From Platanthera guangdongensis (Eukaryota > Streptophyta > Magnoliopsida > Asparagales > Orchidaceae), in contig CM077150.1 in assembly GCA_039583875.1 (NCBI GenBank), positions 188,422,375 to 188,486,374 of the forward strand: a stretch of DNA of 64,000 nt, read 5' to 3'. Positions 21,137 through 32,540 of the stretch are shown piece by piece (within the stretch, counting starts at the first letter, position 1; the number at the start of each line of letters is the position of its first letter). The notes under the pieces are model-generated. The model was not told the origin of the DNA. It saw nothing but the letters and a program-made list of their open reading frames with translations, and did not search any database. The position numbers and the translations under genes were made by a program.

Positions 21137-23275
21137 TGGTGCATAAGGGCAAGGGCAAAGCCAAGGGTTCCAAGAAGACGAAGGTGGGACCTAAGTCATA
21201 TCTTGAGCCCAAGTCTTCAGCACTGATGAAAAAGAAAAGCACGGTGAAGGAAGGGAAATGCCACCACTGTGGCAAGGCTGGTCATTGGAGGAGGAACTGT
21301 CCTTCATACATTGAGGGTCTGCAAAAATTGAGGGGAGGTATGACTTCCGCTTCAAATGTTTACGTTATAGAGATAAACCTTTCTGCTCCTTCATCTTGGG
21401 TATTGGATACCGGATGTGGTTCTCACATTTGTACAAATGTGCAGGAACTGGGAAGGAGAAAATTGCTGAGTAAAGGGGAGGTGGACCTCCGCGTCGGCAA
21501 TGGAGCAAGAGTTGCTGCTGTATCCGTAGGGGTTTATCGTCTTTCTTTGCCCAGTGGGCTTGTAATAGAACTTGATAATTGTTATTTCGTTCCGGCCATA
21601 ACTAGAAACATTATATCTATTTCATGTTTGGACATGATTGGATTTTTTTTTATAATTAAGAACAACTGTTGTTCTATATTTAAAAATGATATTTGTTATG
21701 CTGTAGCCCAATTGTTTAATGGTCTTTATGTTTTGAACTTGGACCATCTGATCTGTAATGTAGATAATAATAAAAGACTAAGAACAAATGACTCGAACCC
21801 TACTTTTCTCTGGCATTGTCGTTTGGGCCATATCAACGAGAAGCGCATATCCAAGCTCCATAGAGATGGACTTTTGGACTCATTTGATTATGAATCATTT
21901 GAGCGATGCGAATCTTGTTTGTTAGGCAAGATGACTAAAGCTCCTTTCACTGGTTATACTAAGAGGGCTGAGGATCTCTTGGGTGTTGTACATAGTGATG
22001 TATGCGGACCCATGAGTTCCATGGCTAGAGGAGGGTATTTCTACTTTGTTACATTTACTGATGATTTCAGTAGATACAGATATGTGTATCTTATGAAGTG
22101 CAAATCCGAGACCTTTGAAAAGTTCAAAGAGTTCAAGAATGAAGTAGAAAACCAGTTGGGTAAAAGGGTTAAAGCACTCCGATCTGATCGAGGTGGCGAA
22201 TACCTGAGTCATGAGTTCCGTGATCATCTGAAAGAGTGTGGTATTGTATCACAGCTCACTCCACCTAGAACACCACAACATAATGGTGTGTCTGAGAGGA
22301 GAAATCGTACTCTGTTAGACATGGTACGTTCGATGATGAGTCATGCAGACTTGCATGTTTCCTTTTGGGGTTTTGCTTTAGAGACTGCTGCAATGACATT
22401 GAATCGCGCTCAAACTAAAACGGTTCTGAAGACACCATATGAGATATGGACTGGGAAGCATCCTAGTATGTCGTTCATTAAAATTTGGGGCTGTGAGGCA
22501 TACGTGAGACGTCAAATGCCTGACAAGCTGGAACCCAAATCGGATAAATGTTATCTGGTGGGATATCCTAAGGAAACGAAATGGTATTACTTTTACCTAC
22601 CGTCTGAGGGCAAAGTGTTTGTCGCAAGGACTGGTGTCTTCTTGGAGAAAGAGTTCTTATCAAGAAAGACTGAAAAGGTAGAGCTTGAAGAAGTTCAAGT
22701 ACCACATGTAGTGCATGAACCAGAGTTGGATTCTGAGACAGGACTACAAGATGTTGTAGCTAGAGAACCTGCTCAGGGAACACAAGTCCTACGTAGATCT
22801 GGTAGACCGAGATTTGAGCCTGAGAGATATGGATTTCTCGTGTCTCAAATAGGTAATGTGTTGCTTATGGATCATGATGATGAACCAGCAACCTACCAAG
22901 AGGCTATGAATGGACCAGACTCCGACAAATGGCTTGAGGCTATGAAATCCGAAATGGACTCCATGTATGCAAACCAAGTTTGGAACTTGGTGGAACCACC
23001 TGAAGGGGTACGACCCATAGGGTGCAAGTTGGTCTTCAAGAAGAAGACCGACATGGATGGGAATGTACAGACATTCAAAGGGCGACTGGTGGCTAAGGGT
23101 TTCAAGCAAATTCATGGTATTGACTATGATGAGACCTTTTCCCCTGTTGCTATGGTAAAGTCCATAAGGATATTGCTTGCTATTGCTGCGTATTATGACT
23201 ACGAGATCTGGCAGATGGATGTCAAAACGGCTTTCCTTAATGGAAACCTCCTTGAGGAAGTGTATATGACACAAC
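21136..23275 (+). pseudogene. Ty1/copia pol, part 1: knuckle, protease, integrase, RT start
   Basis: 713 open codons, then cut by the Sirevirus. Residues 42-55 are a CCHC knuckle (CHHCGKAGHWRRNC). The protease has the active site VLDTGCGSH (Asp91). A GAG-pre-integrase domain with WHCRLGH lies near 227-233. Integrase has Asp288, Asp351 and Glu387, the classical D-x62-D-x35-E spacing. RT starts near 610 and reaches [11 protein letters not shown] before the insertion. The frame continues exactly at 33658 if one ACAAC copy and the Sirevirus are removed. The protein cannot be made from this locus because RT and RNase H are displaced by 10.4 kb. Confidence 0.92.
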
Positions 23276-24386
23276 TGTAGGATCTTGTGGCGCCCTTAGA
23301 GGGGGGGTGAATAAGGGCTCTTTAAAAATTTTTTAACTTTTTATAAAATATAAGACTAGTTACTATGAATGAGACAAATCAATGAAATTAATAACAAGAT
23401 TATACTTCTTCAAAATGAATATGTAAAATGATTCCAATAAATCTTGAAATCAAGGCTTACAACAATAATAGTTTTTAACCTTTTTTTTCACCGATCCTTC
23501 TCCCAAGAATCGGTAGGCTATAGTCAATATCTCCCTAGATATGCCTACTAGCCTCCCCCTAGATCAAACCTATAATCTAGACGCTGCACAACTCGCTGCG
23601 ATTTACTCCTAAGCCTCACACGGACCTAGACACCACACACAAGGTGGTGATTTGCCCCTAAGCCACACACGGACTTAGACACCACACACATGGTGGTGAT
23701 TTTCCCTACCCAATTACAAAGATAAAAGATGAAAATGAAAGTACAATAGTAAAACAAAAAAAAACTCCCTCAAAATCACGAGCTCTGAAGATGATGATGG
23801 ACCAACAAGAAGATCTCCAATCTTGAACACACGGTCGTATCTCCTTCGCTCTTGAGATTTCAACGGACCAAGGGAGTTCGTCTGGAAACGGAGATGAAGG
23901 CTCTGAAAAATCTCTGGGAAAACAAAGCTCTGCACCATCCTACTCTTCCCTGAAATTTTTGGCCGTATATATCCTTTCACGCTATCGCCGGCGTTAGCGT
24001 TACCGCCCCGCGATAGTGATAACTCTCCGTTGCTTGACACGTGGCACACGTCGCGCTGATTTTCAGATCTGAGCGGAGAACGTGACGATCGTGGGATATC
24101 GCTCGGCGACATCGGTATCGCCCCGCGATATCGCTGATCGTGACTGACTTCGTGCGCGGCAACGTGCGGATTAAGGCTGACGTCAGCAGGAACTGATTAT
24201 GCTATCGCCCGCGGTAGCATTATCGCCAGTGATAGCGCGTTTTTCCTTTTCATCAATGTCATGCTCAGCCTTTCTTTTGTACATAAAAATGTTGTTATCC
24301 CTGCACATTTAAAACACATACCAAGATCAAATACATCCGAGATTTGTTATTCTCAAACTAAGAAGTGCAGAACGCATGCTCCAACA
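23276..24386 (-). repeat. Sirevirus 3' LTR
   Basis: Read on + it starts TGTAGGATCTTGTGG and ends CGCATGCTCCAACA. A minus-strand TATA-like run (GGATATATACGG) lies near 23966. Three clusters of CTATCGCC/GGCGATAG-type inverted repeats lie at 23985-24027, 24090-24135 and 24199-24240. Confidence 0.92.
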
Positions 24387-24615
24387 ATCTCCCCCTTTTG
24401 ATAATAGCAAATCCACTAAGAAAGAAATTGCATGAGATCAGGAGAATGTGAAACAATTCTAATAATCAATATGAATCAAAGTGCATAACTAATTATAATA
24501 AACTCCTCATTTAATAAATATGGCTCCCCCTACATTGTCCCCCTATTAAAAAAATAGGTACTCCCCCTAAATGTACTAATCAATTTATTTCGTACTGAAT
24601 CTCCCCCTTTTGGTA
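24387..24615 (-). promoter_or_regulatory. Multiple polypurine tracts next to the 3' LTR
   Basis: The tract touching the LTR reads CAAAAGGGGGAGAT on the minus strand (24387-24400). Further purine runs lie near 24524, 24537 and 24561, and a near-copy of the first (CCAAAAGGGGGAGATT) at 24598-24614. Repeated tracts at this place are a described Sirevirus feature. Confidence 0.75.
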
Positions 24616-25682
24616 TTAGCAAAATATGGTGGAAAGAAAACGAGGTGGAGATGCGGAAGCTGAAAGAAGCTGAGTGAGTAGAAATAGAATGGAGAAACAC
24701 GAGTAGTATGATAGAGACAGGAAAAACCATGGAATAGTGTTACCTGAAGATTTGGAAGTTTATCAAAAAAATGTAGGCTATGGAAAAAATTAATTTAAGA
24801 GTTGAATTGAAACATTGAAAAATTGTCAAGTGAAGATATCGAAAACAGGAAAATTGATGAAATGGAAGAGAAGAACTATGACCGGTCCAATTCTCATGAG
24901 AAGAAATTTTATAAGTGATAATGTTGTGTACATGTAAAGAGTGATGTAGTATACATATTCCTTAAGAAATAATGTTACAGGAAGGTTTGTAAGATATGAA
25001 TACAAGAAACTAACACCGTTACATAGATAAGCTCATGTCATAAAGACTTTTCTTTTTAAAACAATGGCCAAGTGGGTTTGCACAAGACCCTTTACAATTC
25101 TTGTCAAGATGCTCAACCTCACAATGCTCATTAAGACTTATCAGGAGGGTGAGTAGAGCTTGATTGGAGTATCCTAGTCATGGAATAGTGTTTTTTTTAA
25201 AATATTTTGCATTCATTTTTTAAGAAACTTTGACTTAGTACTCTGAATTCACTTGTATTGCAAACCCCAAAAAGGGTTTGTCAGAATGGCCATCAGTTTG
25301 GAAAATCAATGTGAATGAGTCATAAATGAAAATGTTAGCGTTGTATGCGAATCTTTGAAACAAACCAATAGCATGTAAGAAGAAACTTAAGGATGTGTAA
25401 ATATCAGCTCGTGTCGGTGTGAGCACATTATCAAGCATAAAATATTACTCATACTTAGAGGCATGCGGAAACAAGTCTATTCAAGTTCCAGTCATCAATG
25501 ATACAGGTAGATATCAAGAGCACGACAAGTTAAAAACAATGTTCAAACAATTAATAAACTAATAATCACACAGGTACTATATATTGTATTATGACAAGCA
25601 TCCAAAACTTTACGATAATACTAGAACCAGGTTTTAAAAAAAAATTGGCAGAATTTTTGGAAAGTGGCTAAAAGAAAATACA

Positions 25683-25718
25683 CTATCGCCCGCGGTAGCG
25701 ATACCGCGCGGCGATAGC
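25683..25718. repeat. CTATCGCC/GGCGATAG inverted-repeat pair upstream of the antisense ORF
   Basis: CTATCGCCCGCGGTAGCG followed by ATACCGCGCGGCGATAGCG forms a compact hairpin. A second, weaker pair (ACTGTCGCC...GGCGACA) lies at 26105-26138, inside the predicted leader intron. The stretch 24616-25682 between the polypurine cluster and this site has no gene that I can support. Confidence 0.8.
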
Positions 25719-25833
25719 GGTTTTTGATATTAAAGGCGAAAAAACCGAAGGGGGCTGACTCATTTCCTGCTTTGACCGACCCTGGGCTGTTTGGCATTGT
25801 CTTCTTCAGCGGAAATCCTCAAAACTCCAAAAG

Positions 25834-26198
25834 GTAAGGCTTAGATCCCTCTTTATGGTGATGTTTTTCTTCAAAAAAAATATAGATCTGCAATCTATAG
25901 CATGAAAGGAGATAGATCTAGGAAAAAAATTTGATTTTGGTCATAGATTTTGTTAAGAGAAAAATTTTTGAAGAACATACCATTTTGATGCAAAATCCTT
26001 TCAAAAAACGAGTTATAGGTTATAGATCTTTGAGATGTATGGAAGTTTAGTAATTTTTATGAACCTAAGAGAGAAAATCTACCGGTTATTTAAAAAAAAA
26101 TTCTACTGTCGCCCGGCGTTAGTACTGTCGTCGGCGACAAAAAAAAACTTGGAAAATTTAATTTTTGTGTTAACACGATGTTTTAATTATGTTTTCAG
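25834..26198 (+). other. Predicted leader intron of the antisense ORF
   Basis: AAG|GTAAGG at 25834 is a strong donor. TTATGTTTTCAG|GA ending at 26198 is a strong acceptor, and the ORF's ATG is three bases downstream of it. The 365-bp stretch is AT-rich, as plant introns are. Purely a splice-site reading; no transcript evidence is available. Confidence 0.5.
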
Positions 26199-26201
26199 GA
26201 A

Positions 26202-27293
26202 ATGGCATCATCATCCCGCGCAAGAAAGAGTACCAGCCGCAATCCTCATGCATCATATCAAACATACCCGGGAATTGAGAATGCGTCAGTTGGGATCGCG
26301 AAACTTTTGGATGAATCACTGCCACCACATATCTATGAACTACTTGTTGAGTCAGGTATAATGTCTCTCATTGTTCCGAACACGTTTAGCTCCATCTTCG
26401 TAAGGGATTTTTATAATAATTTGGAAGACCCTAAATATACGGGGTTAAATGGAGGAGTAAGGTCTCGAATCCAAGGAGCACAAGTAGATATTACTCATGC
26501 TGATTTGAGACGAGAATATAGTCTTGCCACTTGTGAGGATCATTTTATTGATATAGTAGAGAATTACCGTAAGGATCGTGATTGGAGTATATTGAACCAA
26601 GTCCTTCATGGAAAAGAAAATAGGAGTTTGATTCAAGACGTCTCATCACTCTCTCGCGATGCATTTGTGATTCAAGACATATTAAGAAATACGGTTATGT
26701 TGAAGTCCGGTGACACAAAGAAGATCACGGCTCAATTGAGCTTAGTGACATATTATGTATTAGAGAGAGTCAAGTTTGACGTGGCAGATTTTGTGTTATC
26801 CATCATATGATATACATATAAAATGAAGCATCCCCTTAGGAGGAAACTGAATACACTTCCTTTAGGAAGTGTTATTCAAAGGATCGTATATCAAAAATAT
26901 GATTGGGTAGATCAGGAGTTCTACATTGATGATTGTATCCCGGCGATACATACCGTAGAACCAGCTAGAGGTCCATCTCCTAGGGCTGCCTCGTCATCAA
27001 GACAACCACTCCAAAGAGGAGGTTCTTTGCGTGAATCTATTGAGGATCTAAGAGAGACTGTGGAGGAGATGAAAGAGGAACAAAGGCGTAGTCATTCTGG
27101 TTTTCGCAAATTCATGAAATTTCTGGTAAAGGGACTGAAACTAAAGCCAACTCCGGAAGAAGAACGAGAATGGGGGAGTCCAGTCGAGGATCCTCCACGA
27201 CATTCGATAAGGCGGACGCGAAGGCCTAGAGAACCAACTCCGACTTCCAGTGAAGATGTGAATGTGTCTGCTGAAGAGAACATGGATGAATGA
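26202..27293 (+). CDS. Antisense ORF of the Sirevirus, interrupted by one TGA
   Basis: Opposite in direction to gag-pol, between pol and the 3' LTR. The first part is 202 codons, ending at TGA 26808-26810. Reading on in the same frame gives 161 more codons to 27293, including ATG 26823. The N-terminal part begins with a Ser/Arg-rich stretch (MASSSRARKSTSR) and reads as a globular, helix-rich domain (FVRDFYNNLED, VRSRIQGAQVDITHADLR). It recalls the 'putative plant transposon protein' ORFs often found near plant retroelements, but I cannot prove family membership. The second part has a coiled coil (SIEDLRETVEEMKEEQRR) and a basic, Ser/Pro-rich tail. It is flanked by inverted-repeat pairs and preceded by a likely spliced leader, so it may have its own promoter. 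Function unknown. Confidence 0.65.
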
Positions 27294-27336
27294 TTTTTAT
27301 GATCAGTGATGTAATATTTTATGGTTTAATGTATCT

Positions 27337-27377
27337 GTGATATCGCCGGCGATAGTGTTGTCGTCCGGCGATAGTGA
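27337..27377. repeat. TATCGCC/GGCGATA inverted-repeat pair downstream of the antisense ORF
   Basis: GATATCGCCGGCGATAG, containing a perfect 14-bp palindrome, followed by TTGTCGTCCGGCGATAG. It lies 44 bp after the antisense ORF and about 120 bp before the pol stop. Confidence 0.85.
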
Positions 27378-27493
27378 AACTCTTTTAATTTGCCGTTCTG
27401 TTGTTTGTACTCTCTGTTTCAGTGTTATCCTATGTGCTACCTAGTTTTATGTTATGGTTTATGTGTTAACCAGTTCTTAAATGTTATTTATAA

Positions 27494-30400
27494 TTATAAG
27501 ATTCCAAGTTCTAGTCTTAGCATTGAAAAGCGTGAATCATTAAGTGGTTTTGTGAAAATATCTGCTATTTGAGAATCGGTACCAATAAAATTTATTTTAA
27601 TATGTCCTTTCTTTATGTGATCCCTAATAAAATGATGGCGAACATCTATGTGTTTGGATCTAGAATGTAGTACGAGATTGTTCGTTAAATCGATAGCACT
27701 TTTGCTATCACATTTTAATTCAACATTATTTTGGTATACGCCAAAATCTTTTAGTGTTTGTGTCATCCAAAGTGCTTGAGCACAACAACTACCAAGTGCA
27801 ATATATTCGGCCTCAGTAGTGGAGAGGGCAACAGAATTCTGTTTCCTACTCGACCAAGAAATAAGTGTTGGGCCGATAAAGTGACAAGTGCCACTTGTGC
27901 TCTTTCGATCTAATGAACACCCCGCATAATCAGAATCAGAATATCCATGTAAAATAAAAGAGTCATTATGAGGATACCATAAGCCTAGTTTAGGTGTTCC
28001 TATAAGGTACCTAAAAATACGTTTCACCGCTTTTAAATGTGATTCTTTTGGATTAGCTTGAAACCTAGCACATAAACAAACGGCGAACATAATATCGGGT
28101 CTAGAAGAAGTTAAATATAATAAAGACCCAATCATACTTCTATAAAGGGTTTGGTCAATTGAAATACCACTTTCATCTTTTCCCAATTTCAATGAAGCGC
28201 TCATAGGAGTATTTGCATGCTTAAGGTTATCAAATCCAAATCTTTTTAACATATCATGAATATACTTGGATTGGCAAATAAAAATACCATCATGTTTTTG
28301 CGTAATTTGAAAACCTAGAAAATATGAAAGTTCTCCTACCATGCTCATTTCAAATTCATTTTTCATAATTTGAACTACTTCATTGCATAACTCTTCATTA
28401 GTGGCTCCAAAAATTATATCATCAACATAAATTTGCAAAATAACTAAATCATGATCAATTTGCTTAATGAAGAGTGTAGAATCGGCACTTCCGATTTTAT
28501 AATCGTCCTTTAATAAGTATTGAGTTAAACGATCATACCAAGCACGAGGCGCTTGTTTTAACCCATAAAGTGCTTTATCTAATTTATAAACATGATTTGG
28601 ATATTTTTCATTAATAAAGCCAGGGGGTTGTTCTACATAAACCTCTTCTTTTATATACCCGTTTAAAAATGCAGTTTTGACATCCATTTGATATAATTTA
28701 AATCTTTTAAAGCAAGCAAATGCAAGAAATATCCTAACCACTTTTAGTCTAGCAACGGGTGCAAAAGTTTCATCATAGTCTACCCCTTCAATTTGTTCAT
28801 AACCTTTTGCAACTAATCTGGCTTTATTTCTAACAATTCTAGAATTACTATCCAATTTATTTTTAAAAATCCACTTTACTCCAACTACAGGATGATTTTT
28901 GGGTCGTTCTACAAGATTCCAAACCTTATTACGTTCAAATTGATTAAGTTCTTCATTCATAGCTAAAAACCAAAATTCATCATTTAAAGTGGTGGAAACA
29001 TCTTTTGGTTCTATTTCAGAGACAAAGCAAAGGTTTGAAAATAAAACATGTAAAGAAGAACGAGTACTTACCCCTTTTTGTGGATCTCCAATAATAAGCT
29101 CCTTCGGATGATCCTTTGAAAATATCAATTCCCTTGGAGGGACATGTTGTTCTCTTTCTTCTTCTTCTTTTCCTTCTTCATTCCTTTCATGTTTTTCATC
29201 ATCATTTTCCATCAAAGGTAGGGGTGTATCTTCTTTTCCTATAGTTTTCTTATCTACACATGGAACAAACTCATCAAACCTAACATGAATATATTCTTCA
29301 ACTATTTTCGTTCGTTTATTAAAAATTCTATAAGCTTTACTAGTTGAAGAATACCCAATGAAAACTCCTTCATCACATTTTTCATCAAATTTTCCTAAGG
29401 AATCTTTAGAATTTAAAATAAAACATTTACACCCAAAAACTTTGAAATAAGAAACATTTGGTTTTTTATTAAAAATTAATTCATAAGGAGTTACTTTTAA
29501 AATAGGGCGAAGCATTACTCTATTAATTACATAGCATGCAGTACTCACCGCTTCAGCCCAAAAAGATTTTGGTAAAGAAAATTCAGATAACATCGTACGG
29601 GCTAGCTCTTGAAGAATCCTATTTTTCCTCTCCACTACACCATTTTGCTGTGGTGTGCGTGGAGCGGAAAATTCATGTTTAATTCCTAACTCCGTACAAA
29701 AAGAAATAAACTTTTCATTTTCAAATTCCCCTCCATGATCTGAACGTATGCGTTTAATTTTTAACTCAAATTCATTTTGAATACGCAAACATAATTTAGA
29801 AAATTCTGAAAACGCATCGGATTTTGAGATTAGAAACAACGTCCAACAAAAACGTGAATAATCATCAATCAATACAAATGTATACTTTCTACCTCCTAAG
29901 CTAGAAATAGTGATTGGCCCAAATAAATCCATATGAATTAATTGGAGTGGCCTAGTTGTAGAAATAATATTTTTACTTTTAAAAGATGATTTTGTAAATT
30001 TTCCTTTTTGACAAGGCTCACATAATGAAGACAAATTTCCATCTAGCAATGGTAAACCTTTGATTAATTTATCTTTTGAAAGTTTTTTAATTAATTTTGC
30101 ACTAGTATGTCCAAGTCGCCTATGCCATAATTCTAACTCATCATTGTTTGATAAAAAACATTTTAAAGTAGAATTTGAAAAATCATAAAATTTAATCATA
30201 TATACGTTATGACATCTAGGGGCGGTAAAAACAATTTCATTTGTTTTGGAATTAATTATTTTGCATAAATTTGTAGAAGATTCAAACAGAACATTTAAAC
30301 CCTTATCACATAGTTGGCTAATAGAAATCAAATTATGTTTTAAACTTTCTACTAACAAAACATTTGAAATTGAAAAACTTTCGTTACCCACAACACCGAT

Positions 30401-30556
30401 GCCGATGATTTTTCCTTTTCCATTATCTCCAAATGTAACGACTCCTCCTTTCTTCATCTCCAGGCTAAGAAACTTCTCTTTATTGCCCGTCATGTGCTTT
30501 GAACAACCTGAGTCCAAGTACCACACGTCTTCTTTGTCCTTAGCCTGCCAACACAC
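27494..30556 (-). CDS. Sirevirus pol polyprotein, intact
   Basis: 1020 codons without a break, counted from the GTG after the gag-terminal TAG. Protease active site YLDSGCS (Asp15). GAG-pre-integrase with LWHRRLGH at 143-150. Integrase with Asp210, Asp273 and Glu309 (D-x62-D-x35-E). An acidic linker lies near 440-475. Reverse transcriptase runs from about 530 with Asp625 in QMDVKTAF and YVDD at 710-713. RNase H has Asp874, Glu915 and Asp950 and the ADIFTKPL end motif. All catalytic residues expected of a copia pol are present, so it may encode active enzymes if expressed through the TAG from gag. Confidence 0.95.
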   Translation of the reverse strand: MCWQAKDKEDVWYLDSGCSKHMTGNKEKFLSLEMKKGGVVTFGDNGKGKIIGIGVVGNESFSISNVLLVESLKHNLISISQLCDKGLNVLFESSTNLCKIINSKTNEIVFTAPRCHNVYMIKFYDFSNSTLKCFLSNNDELELWHRRLGHTSAKLIKKLSKDKLIKGLPLLDGNLSSLCEPCQKGKFTKSSFKSKNIISTTRPLQLIHMDLFGPITISSLGGRKYTFVLIDDYSRFCWTLFLISKSDAFSEFSKLCLRIQNEFELKIKRIRSDHGGEFENEKFISFCTELGIKHEFSAPRTPQQNGVVERKNRILQELARTMLSEFSLPKSFWAEAVSTACYVINRVMLRPILKVTPYELIFNKKPNVSYFKVFGCKCFILNSKDSLGKFDEKCDEGVFIGYSSTSKAYRIFNKRTKIVEEYIHVRFDEFVPCVDKKTIGKEDTPLPLMENDDEKHERNEEGKEEEEREQHVPPRELIFSKDHPKELIIGDPQKGVSTRSSLHVLFSNLCFVSEIEPKDVSTTLNDEFWFLAMNEELNQFERNKVWNLVERPKNHPVVGVKWIFKNKLDSNSRIVRNKARLVAKGYEQIEGVDYDETFAPVARLKVVRIFLAFACFKRFKLYQMDVKTAFLNGYIKEEVYVEQPPGFINEKYPNHVYKLDKALYGLKQAPRAWYDRLTQYLLKDDYKIGSADSTLFIKQIDHDLVILQIYVDDIIFGATNEELCNEVVQIMKNEFEMSMVGELSYFLGFQITQKHDGIFICQSKYIHDMLKRFGFDNLKHANTPMSASLKLGKDESGISIDQTLYRSMIGSLLYLTSSRPDIMFAVCLCARFQANPKESHLKAVKRIFRYLIGTPKLGLWYPHNDSFILHGYSDSDYAGCSLDRKSTSGTCHFIGPTLISWSSRKQNSVALSTTEAEYIALGSCCAQALWMTQTLKDFGVYQNNVELKCDSKSAIDLTNNLVLHSRSKHIDVRHHFIRDHIKKGHIKINFIGTDSQIADIFTKPLNDSRFSMLRLELGIL

Positions 30557-31708
30557 CTAGAAAGAGGATGTGAGTAAAGATCTGGCTACCCAAGTGGTTC
30601 CACCCATAGTATAGGTAGAGGCCTTAGGCATCCAGATTTGCTTAATTTTACTTTTTCCTTTCTTCCAGCACGAGTCCGTGGTGTGACCAAATCTATTGCA
30701 TTTGGCACATGTAATGTAACAAGAATAATATAACTTCTCTGGACTTTTACTGTGAGAACAGGTAGTATCAATTAATTTACTATTATCATAATTTTTAAAA
30801 TTTGATTTTCTGGATTTCTCGCTATCGCCGGCGGTAGTACCTATCGCCGGGCGATAGTTTCCAGTCGTGTACCCGAGTCCAAATCTTCCAGATCCGTGAC
30901 ATTGGTAACCTAAGATCATATCCAGTGATCTTTGGCCCAATCCAAATTTTTTCATGGCTAGTGTTAGGTCATGAATCTTCTTTCTCATTTCATTGTTCTC
31001 GGATACTAGATTTACACATCTATGTTCAAAAGCTTTCTTTCCTTCATGGACTTTGGAAATAGAAGATTTCAGATTTCTCTCTAAAATCTCATTCTTTTTA
31101 TTGAGAATTTTTATTTCTGAATGAGATTTGGAAAGAGATTTTTCAAGCTCTTTTATTCTTCCCATAAAGTGATCACACTCTTGGCAAGAGACTTTTTCTT
31201 TTCCAATAGTCTTATTTTCATTTAACAATTTTTTATTTTCTTTAATTAAAACTTTATTTTCAGTTTTAAGAATATCATTATCTTTTAAGCTTTTTTCAAG
31301 ATATTTGCAAGTATTTAAAAATTCAGAAAATAATTCATCATAAGTTGGAGGAGTTACCTCAGTGTCGCTTTGGACACTGCATTCGTCATCAGATGTGACG
31401 CTTTTTGCCATTAGGCACATATTGGCCTCCTCCTCCTCGCTTGAGCTTGAATTGCTTGCACCCTCAGAGGTAGTATCATCCCATGTTTCAGCCTTCAGGA
31501 CCTTCTTCTTCCCTTTGTGCTTCTTTTCTTTAAGTTCTTTCAAGTACTTTGGACACTTGCTTCGAATGTGTCCTAACTTCCTGCAATGATAGCACTCCGG
31601 TGGGGGTCTCTCTTCCTCCTCATCGTCGTCATCCTTTTGTTTTTTCTTTCTAAACGTCGCCTTCTTAAAGTACTTTTTAAAAGCATTTCTCCTCTCCGGA
31701 TTTCTCAT
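30557..31708 (-). CDS. Sirevirus gag, C-terminal part with two CCHC knuckles
   Basis: 383 codons in the pol frame, ending at TAG 30557-30559, after which pol continues with no frame change. Near residue 38 a CCHC knuckle reads [15 protein letters not shown] second, [14 protein letters not shown], lies near residue 335. A long coiled coil rich in Lys, Glu and Asn lies between them (about 140-255). Two inverted-repeat palindromes fall inside the coding sequence just before the second knuckle. In several Sireviruses gag and pol are separated by a single stop read through at low rate; the TAG here fits that, but could also be a mutation. Confidence 0.88.
   Translation of the reverse strand: MRNPERRNAFKKYFKKATFRKKKQKDDDDEEEERPPPECYHCRKLGHIRSKCPKYLKELKEKKHKGKKKVLKAETWDDTTSEGASNSSSSEEEEANMCLMAKSVTSDDECSVQSDTEVTPPTYDELFSEFLNTCKYLEKSLKDNDILKTENKVLIKENKKLLNENKTIGKEKVSCQECDHFMGRIKELEKSLSKSHSEIKILNKKNEILERNLKSSISKVHEGKKAFEHRCVNLVSENNEMRKKIHDLTLAMKKFGLGQRSLDMILGYQCHGSGRFGLGYTTGNYRPAIGTTAGDSEKSRKSNFKNYDNSKLIDTTCSHSKSPEKLYYSCYITCAKCNRFGHTTDSCWKKGKSKIKQIWMPKASTYTMGGTTWVARSLLTSSF
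30822..30857. repeat. CTATCGCC/GGCGATAG palindromes embedded in gag
   Basis: GCTATCGCCGGCGGTAG then CTATCGCCGGGCGATAG, inside an open coding frame where they encode part of a short Gly/Thr/Arg linker ([13 protein letters not shown]) on the minus strand. Same motif as in the LTRs of this element. Confidence 0.88.
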
Positions 31709-31716
31709 AAATTTTT

Positions 31717-32490
31717 TAAACTTTCTTACAAAAAGACTCTCCTCATATCTTCTTCATCCTCAGAATTACTGCATTCTTCTTTCTTAGATCTTAGAGCCAA
31801 CCCCTTCTTCTTAGGCTCCATGTACTCTTGTTGTTGAATTTTCAATTCAACTTCATGAGTTTTCAAGTTCCCAATCAGGCTTTCAATATTCAGAGATTTA
31901 AGATCATGAGATTCAGAAATAGCCGTCACTTTGGGATTAAACTTAGGGGGGAGAGATCTAAGAAGTTTTCTCACCAAATCACCATTTGAAAAAAATTTTC
32001 CAAGCACTTTTGAGTCATTCACTATCTTGGTGAATCTGGTGTACATTGAGTCTACGTCCTCATCCACTTCCATCCTAAACTTTTCAAATTCCGATTCAAG
32101 TTGAAACAGCTTCGAGTCCTTCACCTGCGAGGTACCTTCATGAGTTACTTCAAGTAAATTCCAAATCTCATAAGCATTACTACAAGCACAAGTTCTATTA
32201 AATTCAGTCCTATCTAATGCACAAAATAATGCATTCATGGCTTTTGCATTATTTTTGCATCTTAGTTTATCCTGATCATCCCATTTATCTTTTGGTTTTT
32301 CCATTTCTACATTGCCTACTGTATAAGTGGGATGAACATAATTTGTCTCTACCATATTCCAAACCTCAATATCAAGAGAAATAAGAAAACACTTCATCCT
32401 AGTTTTCCAGTAATTATAGTCAGATCCAGTGAATAATGGAGGTCTGCTAATTTCTTGCCCCTCAGAGAAAGCATGGTCATGCTGCGCCAT
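31717..32490 (-). CDS. Sirevirus gag, N-terminal part
   Basis: Starts at ATG 32488-32490 (MAQHDHAFSEGQ), 50 bp after the 5' LTR. It contains PPLFTGSDYNYWKTRM, the standard opening of copia gag, then the UBN2-like capsid domain with the W-N-L-L-E-V-T-H and LRSLPPKF blocks. The frame ends in the 31720s with DMRRVFL and a stop. The gag sequence continues in another frame (31708 down), so a small indel near 31720-31745 separates the two parts and full-length Gag cannot be made without frameshifting. Confidence 0.85.
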
Positions 32491-32520
32491 AATTCCTGGT
32501 GGTGAAACCGTATTAGGAAT

Positions 32521-32540
32521 AACCAAGCTTTGATACCACT
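32521..32540 (-). promoter_or_regulatory. Sirevirus primer-binding site
   Basis: Directly after the 5' LTR the minus strand reads AGTGGTATCAAAGCTTGG, a TGGTATCAAAGC variant of the initiator-tRNA-Met site typical of Sireviruses. Confidence 0.85.

Noticed and set aside
30246..30560. Plus-strand frame of 104 residues opposite the Sirevirus pol, and similar shadows at 31362 and 31586
   Set aside because: They lie antisense to well-supported gag-pol coding sequence and lack any protein features.
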